From NCBI RefSeq assembly GCF_002733835.1, contig NZ_NVWY01000019.1:1-49527 (forward strand): 49,527 bases of DNA. Reading direction: 5' to 3'. Below, in pieces: positions 34,082 to 42,076 of the stretch. The translations under genes and the position numbers were made by a program. How positions within the stretch are numbered: position 1 is the first letter of the stretch; each line of letters opens with the position of its first letter. Source of the DNA: Alcanivorax sp. GTDB taxonomy: Bacteria > Pseudomonadota > Gammaproteobacteria > Pseudomonadales > Alcanivoracaceae. The notes beneath the pieces were generated by a model, which ran no database searches, had not been told where the DNA came from, and was given only the letters and a program-made list of their open reading frames with translations.

Positions 34082-35272
34082 ATGAAGAAACTCTGTCTGA
34101 CGGCCCTGGCCGCCATAGCCCTTGTGGGCTGCAGTGACAACAAGGATGAAGAAAGTGCCGCGGCCGAGCCCGTGCGTGGCGTCACCGACACCGAAATTCG
34201 CCTGGGGGGCATGCATGACCTGTCTGGCGTGTTCGCCGCCTTCTCGTCGCCGGCGGTGCAGGTGGCCAACGACATGTTCGAAGAAGTGAACGAGCAGGGC
34301 GGCATTCATGGCCGCAAGATTCGTTATATCGTCGAAGACCATGCCTATCAGGTTCCCAAGGCAACGCAAGCGGTGAACAAGCTGGTCAGCCGCGATGAAG
34401 TCTTCGCCATGGTCATGAGCCTGGGGACGCCCCACAACCTGGCAGCATTCCCGATCATGGACCGTAACAACGTGCCCAGCATTCTTCCCCTGGCGCTTTC
34501 CAAGCCCATGGAAGAGCAGGGCGACTTCCGCTATCGCTACGTGTTCGGCCCCAGCTATTACGACGGTGTTCTTAAAGGTGTGAACAAGCTGGTGGAAACC
34601 GATGGCATCGAAAACCTGTGCGTGATGTATATCCCCTCCGACTTTGGTGAGGAAGTGAACCAGGCCGCCACCGACGCGGCTGCCAACAATGATGCCCTGA
34701 ATCTGCTGGAAAGCTCCTCCCATCGTCCTGACGAAAGTGATTTCACCGGCACCCTGGCGCGTCTGCGCGATGCGGGCTGTGAGCTGGTGGCAGTGGCGCT
34801 GCCGGTGCGCCCGATCATCACTGTGGTGGCCACGGCCAAGCAGATGGGCTGGGATGATGCCAAGTTCATCGTCTCCCAGGCGGGTTTCCATTCCGCCGTT
34901 GCCGCTGCACCGGGTGGCGTCACCGAGGGGTTGTATGGCGTAGCGTCCTGGGAAGATATCGTCAGCCGCATGCAGCATGTGCCGGAAACCCAGGCCTGGG
35001 CGGATGAGTACAAGGAAACATACGGCGAGCTGCCCAGTGGTGGTGCTGTCCTGGGGCGCGTTGGCGCCATGGTCATGATCAACGCCCTGCGCGATGCAGG
35101 CCCGGACCTGACCACCGAATCCTTCCTGGATGCCATGGAGTCGCTCAAGTTCACCGACAAGGTGACCGGTGTCGATACCCAGATGAGCGAGACCAATCAC
35201 CGCGCCGGCAGCGGGATCATCCTGTCTCAGGTGAAGGATGGCATCTGGCGGCCCGTTGCTGAAATGGAATAA
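34082..35272 (+). CDS. Lipoprotein substrate-binding protein of the liv system
   Basis: This 396-aa periplasmic binding protein has a lipoprotein signal with lipobox LVGC (C17). The mature part has the Leu/Ile/Val-binding fold: TEIRLGGMHDLSGVFAAFS, FEEVNEQGGIHGRKI, TQAVNKLVSRDEVFA, and MYIPSDFGEE between lobes. GAGAGGAGAGTG precedes ATG 34082. It ends the operon 23 bp after the ligase and is followed by a terminator. Its ligand would decide what the system imports. Confidence 0.88.
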   Translation: MKKLCLTALAAIALVGCSDNKDEESAAAEPVRGVTDTEIRLGGMHDLSGVFAAFSSPAVQVANDMFEEVNEQGGIHGRKIRYIVEDHAYQVPKATQAVNKLVSRDEVFAMVMSLGTPHNLAAFPIMDRNNVPSILPLALSKPMEEQGDFRYRYVFGPSYYDGVLKGVNKLVETDGIENLCVMYIPSDFGEEVNQAATDAAANNDALNLLESSSHRPDESDFTGTLARLRDAGCELVAVALPVRPIITVVATAKQMGWDDAKFIVSQAGFHSAVAAAPGGVTEGLYGVASWEDIVSRMQHVPETQAWADEYKETYGELPSGGAVLGRVGAMVMINALRDAGPDLTTESFLDAMESLKFTDKVTGVDTQMSETNHRAGSGIILSQVKDGIWRPVAEME

Positions 35273-35296
35273 GCCGCAATAGATGCAACAGAGACA

Positions 35297-35325
35297 ACCA
35301 CCGGCCCGCAAGGGGCGGTGGTTTT
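35297..35325 (+). terminator. Terminator of the liv operon
   Basis: Stem ACCACCG / CGGTGGT with a GC-rich loop is followed by TTTTCAGTTTTTAT. It lies 24 bp after the binding-protein stop. Confidence 0.8.
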
Positions 35326-35455
35326 CAGTTTTTATCCTGTTTTTTTCTACGACTTTTCTCTCTGCGTTCTGAGCGCGCCCGCCACTGACAACCCTCCCGG
35401 TTCATCACTTTTCCGTTAAACAGCCGCGCTGCATTTTGGTAATCCACTCTGAACT

Positions 35456-36070
35456 TTAGGCTGAGTGACGAGGCTGTTTGCTCTGCCGCAGCATGGCCCA
35501 GTGTCGTACCGGGGTCCCGGGGATGTCATCTTCATGCACCACCTCAAAACCGAACCGTTGATAAAGGGACACATTGTTCGGGTTGTGGGTATCCAGGTAG
35601 CAGGGCAGTCCTTGCTCATCGAGCCGATCCAGCGAGGGTTGTAGCAGCGGCGTCGACAGCCCGCGCCCCTGTTGCGATGGATCGATACCGAGTAGCAGCA
35701 GGTACGCATGAGGCGCGCTGAGAACACGGTGGTGTACTGCCTGCATGGCATCGCCTGCCTGCATCTGGCGTTTTATCGCGCCCGGGCCTTGCTTTATCAG
35801 GGCGCGCACCGCGCCGAAGCGCAGCATATCGGCCACACTGTGTCGCAGGGCGGACGATGGCAGCCAGACAGCGGCGCCATCCTGTGGTTGTGGTGTGGTG
35901 TGCACCTGACCGTTTTGACAGGCGTGGGCAACCAGAAACCGGAAGGTAGGGTACGCCAGCGCTTCACGTTGCGTTGCGTTCGGGAAAAAGTAGGCAAACA
36001 GAGGGTCATGGAAAAAGGCCCGGCTGAACATGTGGGCGATGTCGTTGAGGGGCGGTTGGGATGTTGTCAT
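35456..36070 (-). CDS. GNAT-family N-acetyltransferase
   Basis: This 204-aa acetyltransferase has the acetyl-CoA loop GIDPSQQGRGLSTPLLQ (about residues 128-144, Q/RxxGxG type) and the later LDTHNPNNVSLYQRFGFEVV strand-helix typical of GNAT motif B. The N-terminal half (HDPLFAYFFPNATQRE) is like that of small GNATs that act on unknown amines. No clear ribosome-binding site is seen before the ATG at 36070; M14 is another possible start. It is a single gene. Confidence 0.82.
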   Translation of the reverse strand: MTTSQPPLNDIAHMFSRAFFHDPLFAYFFPNATQREALAYPTFRFLVAHACQNGQVHTTPQPQDGAAVWLPSSALRHSVADMLRFGAVRALIKQGPGAIKRQMQAGDAMQAVHHRVLSAPHAYLLLLGIDPSQQGRGLSTPLLQPSLDRLDEQGLPCYLDTHNPNNVSLYQRFGFEVVHEDDIPGTPVRHWAMLRQSKQPRHSA

Positions 36071-36183
36071 TTAAGGAGTATCCGGCAGCGTCATGGAGGA
36101 GCATACCGGAAAAAGCAGGTTCATCGCGGAATTGAGTGATGAGCCGGTTTCAGGGTGGCTCTCATTATCCCGACATTGGCAAT

Positions 36184-36291
36184 GCTGGACGCCGGATGCC
36201 CGACCGCTGACGCTTAGTCAAAATCGGAAAACGAAGTTTCCATGCCATGTTCGTAAAGTGAATGACCCCGTCATTCCATGAATAATCGCCC
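36184..36291. repeat. Dispersed intergenic repeat, copy B
   Basis: The 21 bp at 36184-36204 are identical to 10748-10768, and weaker collinear similarity continues for about 90 bp, as described for copy A. Both copies are in the same orientation. Confidence 0.65.
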
Positions 36292-36347
36292 CCTGAGCAT
36301 TCCTCAAAAGACGTAGTGACATAGCGATAACCTCGCAGACTATATGC

Positions 36348-36387
36348 GGCATCAGGCATCAGGCATCAGGCATCAGGCATCAGGCAT
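36348..36387. repeat. Heptamer tandem array (GGCATCA), 5.7 copies
   Basis: Five exact GGCATCA units followed by GGCAT occur without interruption. It is the cleanest of the three 7-bp arrays in the window, and exact copies suggest recent slippage. Confidence 0.9.
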
Positions 36388-36489
36388 GGAGAGCGTGGCA
36401 ACCTGTGAGCTATTCACTCTAATCCGCAGTTAACCAAAGCACTGGACCGGTGCAGCCAGCTGCGTGCACCGGGCCAGGCGGGGCTACGT

Positions 36490-37689
36490 TCAGGAATGCG
36501 AGGCCTGGCTTTGGCTCCCTTCGTAGGGTTCACCGCCGCCGGGAAAGGCCAGCCGCAGGTTGTTCAGCCAGGTGGTGCCAAACTGTCGGAACAGGGAAGC
36601 GCTGTTGTACGGAATGCCGTAACGGTCTGCCAGCGCTCGCACCCGTGGGGCCACTTCCTTGTAGCGGTTGCTGCACATGTCCGGGAACAGGTGATGTTCG
36701 ATCTGGTGCGACAGGTTACCGGACAGGATATGGAACAGCTTGCCGCCCTCGATGTTGCAGGAACCCAGCATCTGGCGCAGATACCAGCGACCACGGGTTT
36801 CACCTTCTACCTGCTCCAGGGTGAAGTTGTGGGCCCCGGCAGGGAAGTGCCCGCAGAAGATAATGGTGAATGCCCAGATGTTGCGGATCAGGTTGGCCAC
36901 CGCATTGGCGCCGGCCACCATGCCGAACACCAGCAGGGGCGAGAAGGGCACATAGAAGGAAATCGGGATCGCCACCAGCGCCGCCGCCAGCGGCCAGGCG
37001 ATGTAATCCTTGGCCACCTGACGCCATACCTTGTAGCCGATACGTTTTAACAGCGGCGTGAAATCCTTCAGCTTGTTCTTGCCTTTCAGGTGGTCATCAA
37101 TGGCCTGTTCATGAACGGCCACGCCTTCCTCGAACAGCAGCATCAGCAGAATGAAATAAATTGGCTGCAGCAGAAATGCCGGCTTCCACTTCTGCATGGG
37201 CGTTACCCGCATGATGCCGTAGCCCACATCCAGGTCTTTTTCCAGCACATTGGTCCAGGTGTGGTGCACCACATTGTGGGAATGCATCCAGCGGTCCGAC
37301 GGGCTCATGGTGTCCCATTCCCAGGTGTTGGACTGGATTTCCGGGTCTTTCATCCAGTCCCACTGGGCGTGTAGCACGTTGTGGGCGATTTCCATGTTTT
37401 CCAGAATCTTGGCGATGCCGAGCGCGAACACGCCCAGGCCCATGAGGGTGAGTGCCACCGGCCAGGTTGCCAGCGCGTGCCCCCAGGCGGGAATGAAAAA
37501 CAGCGACAGGTAAATCACAAAGCGGGAGCTCACCGCCATGGTGCGCTGGGTCTTGATCACCTTGAGGATATAGGCGCGATCCCGGTCGCCCCGGGAATCA
37601 AATACCTCGTTGCGAATGGCTTCCAGCTCGTTGCCGAATTCTTCGATCTGTTCGTCGGTCAGGTCGACCGGGTATTGATGGGTTTTCAT
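36490..37689 (-). CDS. Membrane fatty acid desaturase
   Basis: This 399-aa integral-membrane di-iron desaturase introduces a double bond into an acyl chain. It has the three His boxes HNVLH, HNVVHH and HQIEHH, with hydrophobic segments around them (for example RFVIYLSLFFIPAWG and VALTLMGLGVFALGIAKIL). The HQIEHH box is the DesA/front-end class in COG3239. GGGAAG precedes the ATG at 37689. It lies 10 bp after the ferredoxin-reductase gene, its likely electron donor, as in the mycobacterial DesA3 pair and Pseudomonas DesB pair. Substrate and bond position are not readable. Confidence 0.88.
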   Translation of the reverse strand: MKTHQYPVDLTDEQIEEFGNELEAIRNEVFDSRGDRDRAYILKVIKTQRTMAVSSRFVIYLSLFFIPAWGHALATWPVALTLMGLGVFALGIAKILENMEIAHNVLHAQWDWMKDPEIQSNTWEWDTMSPSDRWMHSHNVVHHTWTNVLEKDLDVGYGIMRVTPMQKWKPAFLLQPIYFILLMLLFEEGVAVHEQAIDDHLKGKNKLKDFTPLLKRIGYKVWRQVAKDYIAWPLAAALVAIPISFYVPFSPLLVFGMVAGANAVANLIRNIWAFTIIFCGHFPAGAHNFTLEQVEGETRGRWYLRQMLGSCNIEGGKLFHILSGNLSHQIEHHLFPDMCSNRYKEVAPRVRALADRYGIPYNSASLFRQFGTTWLNNLRLAFPGGGEPYEGSQSQASHS

Positions 37690-37699
37690 TATTCTTCCC

Positions 37700-38818
37700 T
37701 CACAAATCCAGTTCGCAGTCGCCGGCGGCGGCGCAGATGCAGGTTTGTACAATGCTGCCTGCCTCGTTCAGTACCTCGCCGGTGCGCAGGTCACGCACAC
37801 AGCCGGACACCAGCGTGGTGTTGCAGGTATGGCAGATGCCCATGCGACAGCCGTGGGGCGGGTTCATTCCGGCCGCCTCGGCCACTTTCAGCAGCGGCGT
37901 GTCGCTGTCGCCGTCGGTTTCCACATCGCTCTGGGCGAAGCGCACCCGGCCACCCACCGCATCGGCGGGCACCTCGGTAAAGGGCGCACGGAATCGCTCC
38001 ACATGCAGTCGGCGAATACAGCCGGCTTCTTCCATGCATTGCTCGATCGCTTCCAGCAGCGAAGGTGGGCCGCAGGCGTACACATCCCGGTCTTTCCAGT
38101 CCGGGCAGAGCGCATCCAGCTGTGCTGCAGAAAAACGGTTACGGCTCGGGTCCTCGCCTTCGCGGCTGTAAATCAGATGCAGGTGATAGCGATCGTTGTA
38201 GCGATCCATCGCCTTCAATTCCTTGCCCAGCACCACATCAAACTCGTGGGGCGCATAGTGGACATGGTGAGTATCGGGTAGGCGCCCCTGGGCAATCAGG
38301 CTGTTGATCATGCTGAACGCGGGGGTAATACCGCTGCCGGCGGTAATGAACAACGGCTGGATCGGCTGTGCATCGGGCAGGTAGAAATCCCCCTGGGGCA
38401 GGCCGATGGGCAGGTAGTCGCCCACCTTGATATTGCGCACGATGTGGTGGGAGATAGTCCCCTTGTCGATGGCTTTAACCGTGATCGTGAAGCAATCGTC
38501 TTCGCGCTCGGGGGGCGAGGAAATGGTGTAGGTGCGGGTGTAATGCTTGCCATCGGCAGGGATGCCCACTCGCACATGCTGGCCAGCCCGGTGCCCGCGC
38601 CAGTTCAGGCCGGGCCGCAGGGTGAGCGTGCGTGCGTCTTTGGTTTCATCCCACACTTTGACTACTCGGGCCTGCAGCTTGTGGGTGGTCCACAACGGGT
38701 TCACCAGTTCCAGGTAATGGGAGGTGCGCAGTGGCCAGGCAAAATAATCGGTGATGGTACTCAGTCGAGACCAGATGGACGATGATGCACCTGGCTCTGG
38801 CTGGGTGGGTTGACGCAT
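37700..38818 (-). CDS. Ferredoxin-NAD(P)H reductase fused to 2Fe-2S ferredoxin
   Basis: This 372-aa electron carrier has an FAD-binding barrel with RTYTISS (about residue 100), an NAD(P)-binding lobe (ITAGSGITPAFSMI; VYACGPPSLLEA) and a C-terminal plant-type 2Fe-2S domain with CRMGICHTC and the last ligand in QTC. It would pass electrons from NAD(P)H to the desaturase encoded just downstream. AGAGGAACTGTT before the ATG at 38818 sets the start; the open frame runs 180 bp further but has no signal for use. Confidence 0.9.
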   Translation of the reverse strand: MRQPTQPEPGASSSIWSRLSTITDYFAWPLRTSHYLELVNPLWTTHKLQARVVKVWDETKDARTLTLRPGLNWRGHRAGQHVRVGIPADGKHYTRTYTISSPPEREDDCFTITVKAIDKGTISHHIVRNIKVGDYLPIGLPQGDFYLPDAQPIQPLFITAGSGITPAFSMINSLIAQGRLPDTHHVHYAPHEFDVVLGKELKAMDRYNDRYHLHLIYSREGEDPSRNRFSAAQLDALCPDWKDRDVYACGPPSLLEAIEQCMEEAGCIRRLHVERFRAPFTEVPADAVGGRVRFAQSDVETDGDSDTPLLKVAEAAGMNPPHGCRMGICHTCNTTLVSGCVRDLRTGEVLNEAGSIVQTCICAAAGDCELDL

Positions 38819-39072
38819 AACAGTTCCTCTTTCGTTGTCATTATTCGAGGTTGTCGCTAACCCGGCATTGCAGGTGGTGTTGCAAGCGGGGGCATGGGGT
38901 GAACAGTGCCGCTGGGGCTGGCCGTCACAGTCCGTTCTTGTCCATATCGCTACCGGCAAAACCGCATCCCGGAGCGTTTGAGTATCCTCCTCTATCAAGT
39001 CCGCAGGCCAATGGCCTTAACCGAATCTGTACGCAAACCCTGTGCAGAAAAACACTGCTTACGCTGCGTTAA

Positions 39073-39086
39073 TGAACATGTGTTCA
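39073..39086. promoter_or_regulatory. DesT-like operator for the desaturase operon
   Basis: TGAACATGTGTTCA has 5-bp arms, TGAAC / GTTCA, around four bases. DesT, the TetR regulator of a Pseudomonas desaturase-reductase operon, binds a similar AGTGAAC-N4-GTT-type site (from memory). It lies 255 bp upstream of the reductase start. Confidence 0.5.
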
Positions 39087-39426
39087 CATTGGACTTTAGC
39101 GTAAAACTACTGCTGCCATGCTGTCCAGCCTTTCTTGATTAGCGGTGCTAGGTTTCACTGGTGACGTGCCTGTGTGCCTGGGCGTTGAGGCCGAAAACAG
39201 GACGGAATGGTTAAGTTCCTATGGGAAAGTAAGAGAAGGCTTACAGACGCAGGTGGGGGATGTGGTGATAATTTAATCACCTGCTACGTAGAATTGCTGA
39301 AATAAATCCTGCGTATTCATTCTTATCTGGCAGGGGTGGTGTTCACTAACGGTGATCAAGGATGCATTTGCACCTTGCCTGACGCTGAACACAGTGAAAC
39401 CGAATACTGCTGCTGGTTCCTCGTTT

Positions 39427-39450
39427 ACCCCGGCCTTGCCCGGGGTTTTT
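39427..39450 (+). terminator. Orphan terminator
   Basis: CCCCGG / CCGGGG stem with a 6-base CCTTGC loop is followed by five T. Upstream on this strand there is no gene for more than 600 bp. It could close a small RNA. Confidence 0.7.
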
Positions 39451-39587
39451 ATTGTCCGGGATAAGGGCGCTTTTCATCCTGTGGGCCATTGATGGCGGCT
39501 AGATTCAGCCCTCACGTTTTTCTGTTATGGGATATGCTAGTTGCTTACACCGCCGCTTACTCGATAGCACAACCCGACGGAGATTCC

Positions 39588-40010
39588 ATGGCTAACCCGA
39601 AGCAACAATGGCTGCAGGCCTTCACCGCTGGTTTTATCGCCACTTTGCTGTTCCATCAGGGCGTGCTGGCCCTGTTCTGGCTGGGCGGTCTTATTCCTGC
39701 CTTTCCATGGAACATGACCCCGGTGCCACCACTGGGTGTGCCACAAGTGATGTCCCTGGCCTTCTGGGGTGGTGTGTGGGGCTTGCCGGTGTGGTGGATC
39801 ATTCGCCGCTGGCAGGGCATGGAGTTCTGGCTCAGCGCCATCGTCATCGGTGCCATCGGCCCGACCCTGGTGGCGATGCTGCTGGTCTTCCCCATGAAAG
39901 GGCTGGACGTGAATGCCACCAAGGTCGTGGGAGGTTTGATTGTGAACGCTGCCTGGGGGCTGGGGTTGGCAGCCTGGATGCAGTTCAACCGGTGGCGGTG
40001 GAATGCGTGA
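39588..40010 (+). CDS. Small inner-membrane protein of unknown function
   Basis: This 140-aa protein has four likely membrane segments: AFTAGFIATLLFHQGVLALFW, VMSLAFWGGVWGLPVWWII, WLSAIVIGAIGPTLVAMLLV and VVGGLIVNAAWGLGLAAWM. A start at 39489 is open, but ACGGAG 6 bases before the ATG at 39588 and the MANPKQQW beginning decide for this one. No family is named with confidence, although similar small four-segment proteins are common in gammaproteobacteria. Confidence 0.72.
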   Translation: MANPKQQWLQAFTAGFIATLLFHQGVLALFWLGGLIPAFPWNMTPVPPLGVPQVMSLAFWGGVWGLPVWWIIRRWQGMEFWLSAIVIGAIGPTLVAMLLVFPMKGLDVNATKVVGGLIVNAAWGLGLAAWMQFNRWRWNA

Positions 40011-40117
40011 TCCGGGCGCACCACCGGCCATGGAAAGCAAATGGCTCGAACAGCCCTGGACGTTCTGTCCCCACATCGTGATAGCGTTAGCCCTCTTTTT
40101 CATGGCGGGAGCCAAGC

Positions 40118-41182
40118 ATGCCCAGTAACACCCATACCGTGATGATTACCGGCGCCTCGGGCTATATCGCCAGCTGGATCGTTAAACTCCTGCTGGAAGC
40201 CGGCCACACTGTGCACGCCACTGTGCGCAACCCCGACAAGGCCAAAAGCGTGGATCACCTGAAGCGTCTTGCCGAATCGGCGCCCGGCACCCTGAAACTG
40301 TTCAAAGCGGATTTGCTGGATGCGGACAGTTTTGATGCGCCCATGCAGGGTTGCGACATCCTCATGCACACCGCCTCGCCGTTCGTGCTGGATGGCTTCA
40401 CCGATGCCAACGAGGCCCTGGTGCGCCCGGCCGTGGAAGGCACCCGCAATGTGCTCAATGCCGCCAACCGTTGTGACACCCTCAAGCGTGTGGTGCTCAC
40501 CAGCAGTGTGGCCTCGGTGTACGGTGATGCCACCGAGATGAAAGGCAAGAGCGCTTTCACCGAAGCGGACTGGAACACTACCAGCAGCGTCGACCACAAC
40601 CCGTATCAATATTCCAAGGTGGCAGCCGAGCGCGAAGCCTGGAAAATTCATGATGCCCAGAGCGGTGATGCAGCCAGCCGCTGGGATCTGGTCACCATCA
40701 ACCCGGGCATGGTGTATGGGCCGTCACTCACCAACGCCAGCCACTCCGCCAGTATCGGCACCCTGCTGGACATGGGGCGCGGCAAGCTGCGTACCGGTGT
40801 GCCGGACCTGCAATACGGCATGGTGGATGTGCGTGAAGTGGCCCAGGCACATCTGCTGGGCGCGTTTAATCAAAGCGCAGAAGGCCGCTATATCCTGGTC
40901 AGCGAATCCGTTTCCATGCTGGATATCGCCGCCATTCTGCGCAAGCAATTCGGTCGCCAGTATCCCTTCCCGATGATGAAGGTGCCCAAGCCGGTGGTAT
41001 GGGCGGTCGGCCCGTTCATGGGCCCGGTGACCCGCAAGTTCATCAGCCGCAACGTGGGGTATCCATTGCACTTCGACAACACTCGCAGCAAAGCGCTGGG
41101 TGTGAACTACCGTGCAGCCAGCGAGACCCTCAAAGACCACTTCGAGCAGGTGTTGGAAGACGGGCTGGTGCGGCGGCGTTAA
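40118..41182 (+). CDS. NAD(P)-dependent epimerase/reductase, extended SDR
   Basis: This 354-aa Rossmann enzyme of the dihydroflavonol-reductase-like group has the cofactor motif TGASGYIAS (about residues 11-19), an Asp/Asn region FKADLLD, the TSSVASVYG strand with catalytic Ser, and the YQYSK active-site Tyr-Lys pair (about 163-167). INPGMVYGP follows. The natural substrate is unknown; aldehyde or ketone reduction is expected. GGCGGGAG precedes the ATG. Confidence 0.85.
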   Translation: MPSNTHTVMITGASGYIASWIVKLLLEAGHTVHATVRNPDKAKSVDHLKRLAESAPGTLKLFKADLLDADSFDAPMQGCDILMHTASPFVLDGFTDANEALVRPAVEGTRNVLNAANRCDTLKRVVLTSSVASVYGDATEMKGKSAFTEADWNTTSSVDHNPYQYSKVAAEREAWKIHDAQSGDAASRWDLVTINPGMVYGPSLTNASHSASIGTLLDMGRGKLRTGVPDLQYGMVDVREVAQAHLLGAFNQSAEGRYILVSESVSMLDIAAILRKQFGRQYPFPMMKVPKPVVWAVGPFMGPVTRKFISRNVGYPLHFDNTRSKALGVNYRAASETLKDHFEQVLEDGLVRRR

Positions 41183-41268
41183 ACCACGGACCCGCTTGCA
41201 TGACGAATGGCCTGCCATCCCTGGCGCGGGCTTTCGTCATGCAGGTATTCTTCCCTCCGATGCTTAAA

Positions 41269-41976
41269 TCAGCCCAGTGCGTAATCCGCTTGCGGCGTTT
41301 CGCTGGTAGCGCTCTGCAACTGCTCCACCAAGGCATCCACCTCCTGCTCGGCCTGGCGAATCGACGCGGCCAATCGTTCCCCGCCTTCTTCCTGATGTTC
41401 AACGGCAACGTAGTGAATGCGGGTAATGCCGATAAACTGCAGCACGGTAGTGAGGCCCGGTTCCAGATGATTCAGGTGGGCCAGATCGCCGCCGGGATTG
41501 AAGCCGGCGCCACCCCGTGACGACAGGATGACCGCGTGGCGACGGCGATCCGCCAGCAGCGGGGTGAACGGATCCTCCGGCCGGGTTTCGTCATAGTCCA
41601 CCGTGCGGCCCATGCGCACGATCTGGTCCACCCATGCCTTCAGCGCAGCGGGCATCCCGAAGTTATAAAGCGGTGCGCCGATGACCAGCACATCGGCCGC
41701 AATCAGTTCATCAATCAACTGATCGCTTTCGGTCAGCACGTCTGCCATCCAGGGCTGCTGATGGGCGGCTGGCGTAAAGGCCGCTTCGATCCAGGGTTGG
41801 TCGATAATGGCTGGAGGGGTAGCGCCCAGATCTCGCTGGGTGACGGCGATGTTCGCCGAGGCCGCTTGCCAGCGGCTGATAAAGCGTTGCGTCAGGCGGC
41901 GGCTGATGGAGCCGTGGGCGTCTTGACCGGCAAGGCCGGGGCGGGCGCTGGCATCCAGTTGCAGAAGGTGTGTCAT
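41269..41976 (-). CDS. azoR: FMN-dependent NADH-azoreductase / quinone reductase
   Basis: This 235-aa flavodoxin-fold enzyme reduces azo dyes and quinones with NADH. It has the N-terminal LLQLDASAR phosphate-binding region, APLYNFGMPAALKAWVDQIVRMGRTVDY (in two pieces, about residues 99-127), and SSRGG (about 151-155), all typical of AzoR. It is divergent from a LysR gene 100 bp away that probably controls it. TGAGTTGAACTCA at 41994-42006 lies between them. Confidence 0.87.
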   Translation of the reverse strand: MTHLLQLDASARPGLAGQDAHGSISRRLTQRFISRWQAASANIAVTQRDLGATPPAIIDQPWIEAAFTPAAHQQPWMADVLTESDQLIDELIAADVLVIGAPLYNFGMPAALKAWVDQIVRMGRTVDYDETRPEDPFTPLLADRRRHAVILSSRGGAGFNPGGDLAHLNHLEPGLTTVLQFIGITRIHYVAVEHQEEGGERLAASIRQAEQEVDALVEQLQSATSETPQADYALG

Positions 41977-41993
41977 GGTGGCTCCTTGTTTTG

Positions 41994-42006
41994 TGAGTTG
42001 AACTCA
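41994..42006. promoter_or_regulatory. Palindrome between azoR and lysR
   Basis: TGAGTT-G-AACTCA is a perfect palindrome of 6-bp arms, 18 bp upstream of azoR. A second inverted repeat, GTGGCG / CGCCAC at 42034-42055, lies closer to lysR. Either could be the LysR-type binding site. Confidence 0.5.
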
Positions 42007-42076
42007 TTCATCGTTAAGCACAAGACAAGCCTAGTGGCGGGCAATAAGGCGCCACAAACGATCATTATTTTCATTA

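Larger units (their letters stand above)
36071..36489. other. Intergenic repeat-rich stretch
   Basis: No gene is supported here. It holds copy B of the dispersed repeat (36184-36291), a heptamer array (36348-36387) and a perfect 8-bp hairpin CCGGTGCA / TGCACCGG at 36448-36470 just after the desaturase gene. The hairpin lacks a T run, so it is not a clear intrinsic terminator. Confidence 0.5.
38819..39587. other. Long intergenic region with operator and orphan terminator
   Basis: This 769-bp stretch has no convincing gene. The left part must hold the promoter of the reductase/desaturase operon. TGAAC-ATGT-GTTCA at 39073-39086 is a TetR-type palindrome. A plus-strand terminator at 39427-39450 has no gene in front of it, so a small RNA between about 39100 and 39450 is possible. 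Confidence 0.45.

Noticed and set aside
33965..35311. 448-aa minus-strand frame opposite the binding-protein gene
   Set aside because: It mirrors the codon pattern of the lipoprotein gene, with no recognisable motifs.
36093..36281. 62-aa frame starting MEEHTGKSRF
   Set aside because: It has AAGGAG upstream, but at poor spacing, and most of it lies in the dispersed repeat; no homology is recognised.
36348..36387. Possible CRISPR array
   Set aside because: The units are only 7 bp with no spacers; it is a simple tandem repeat.
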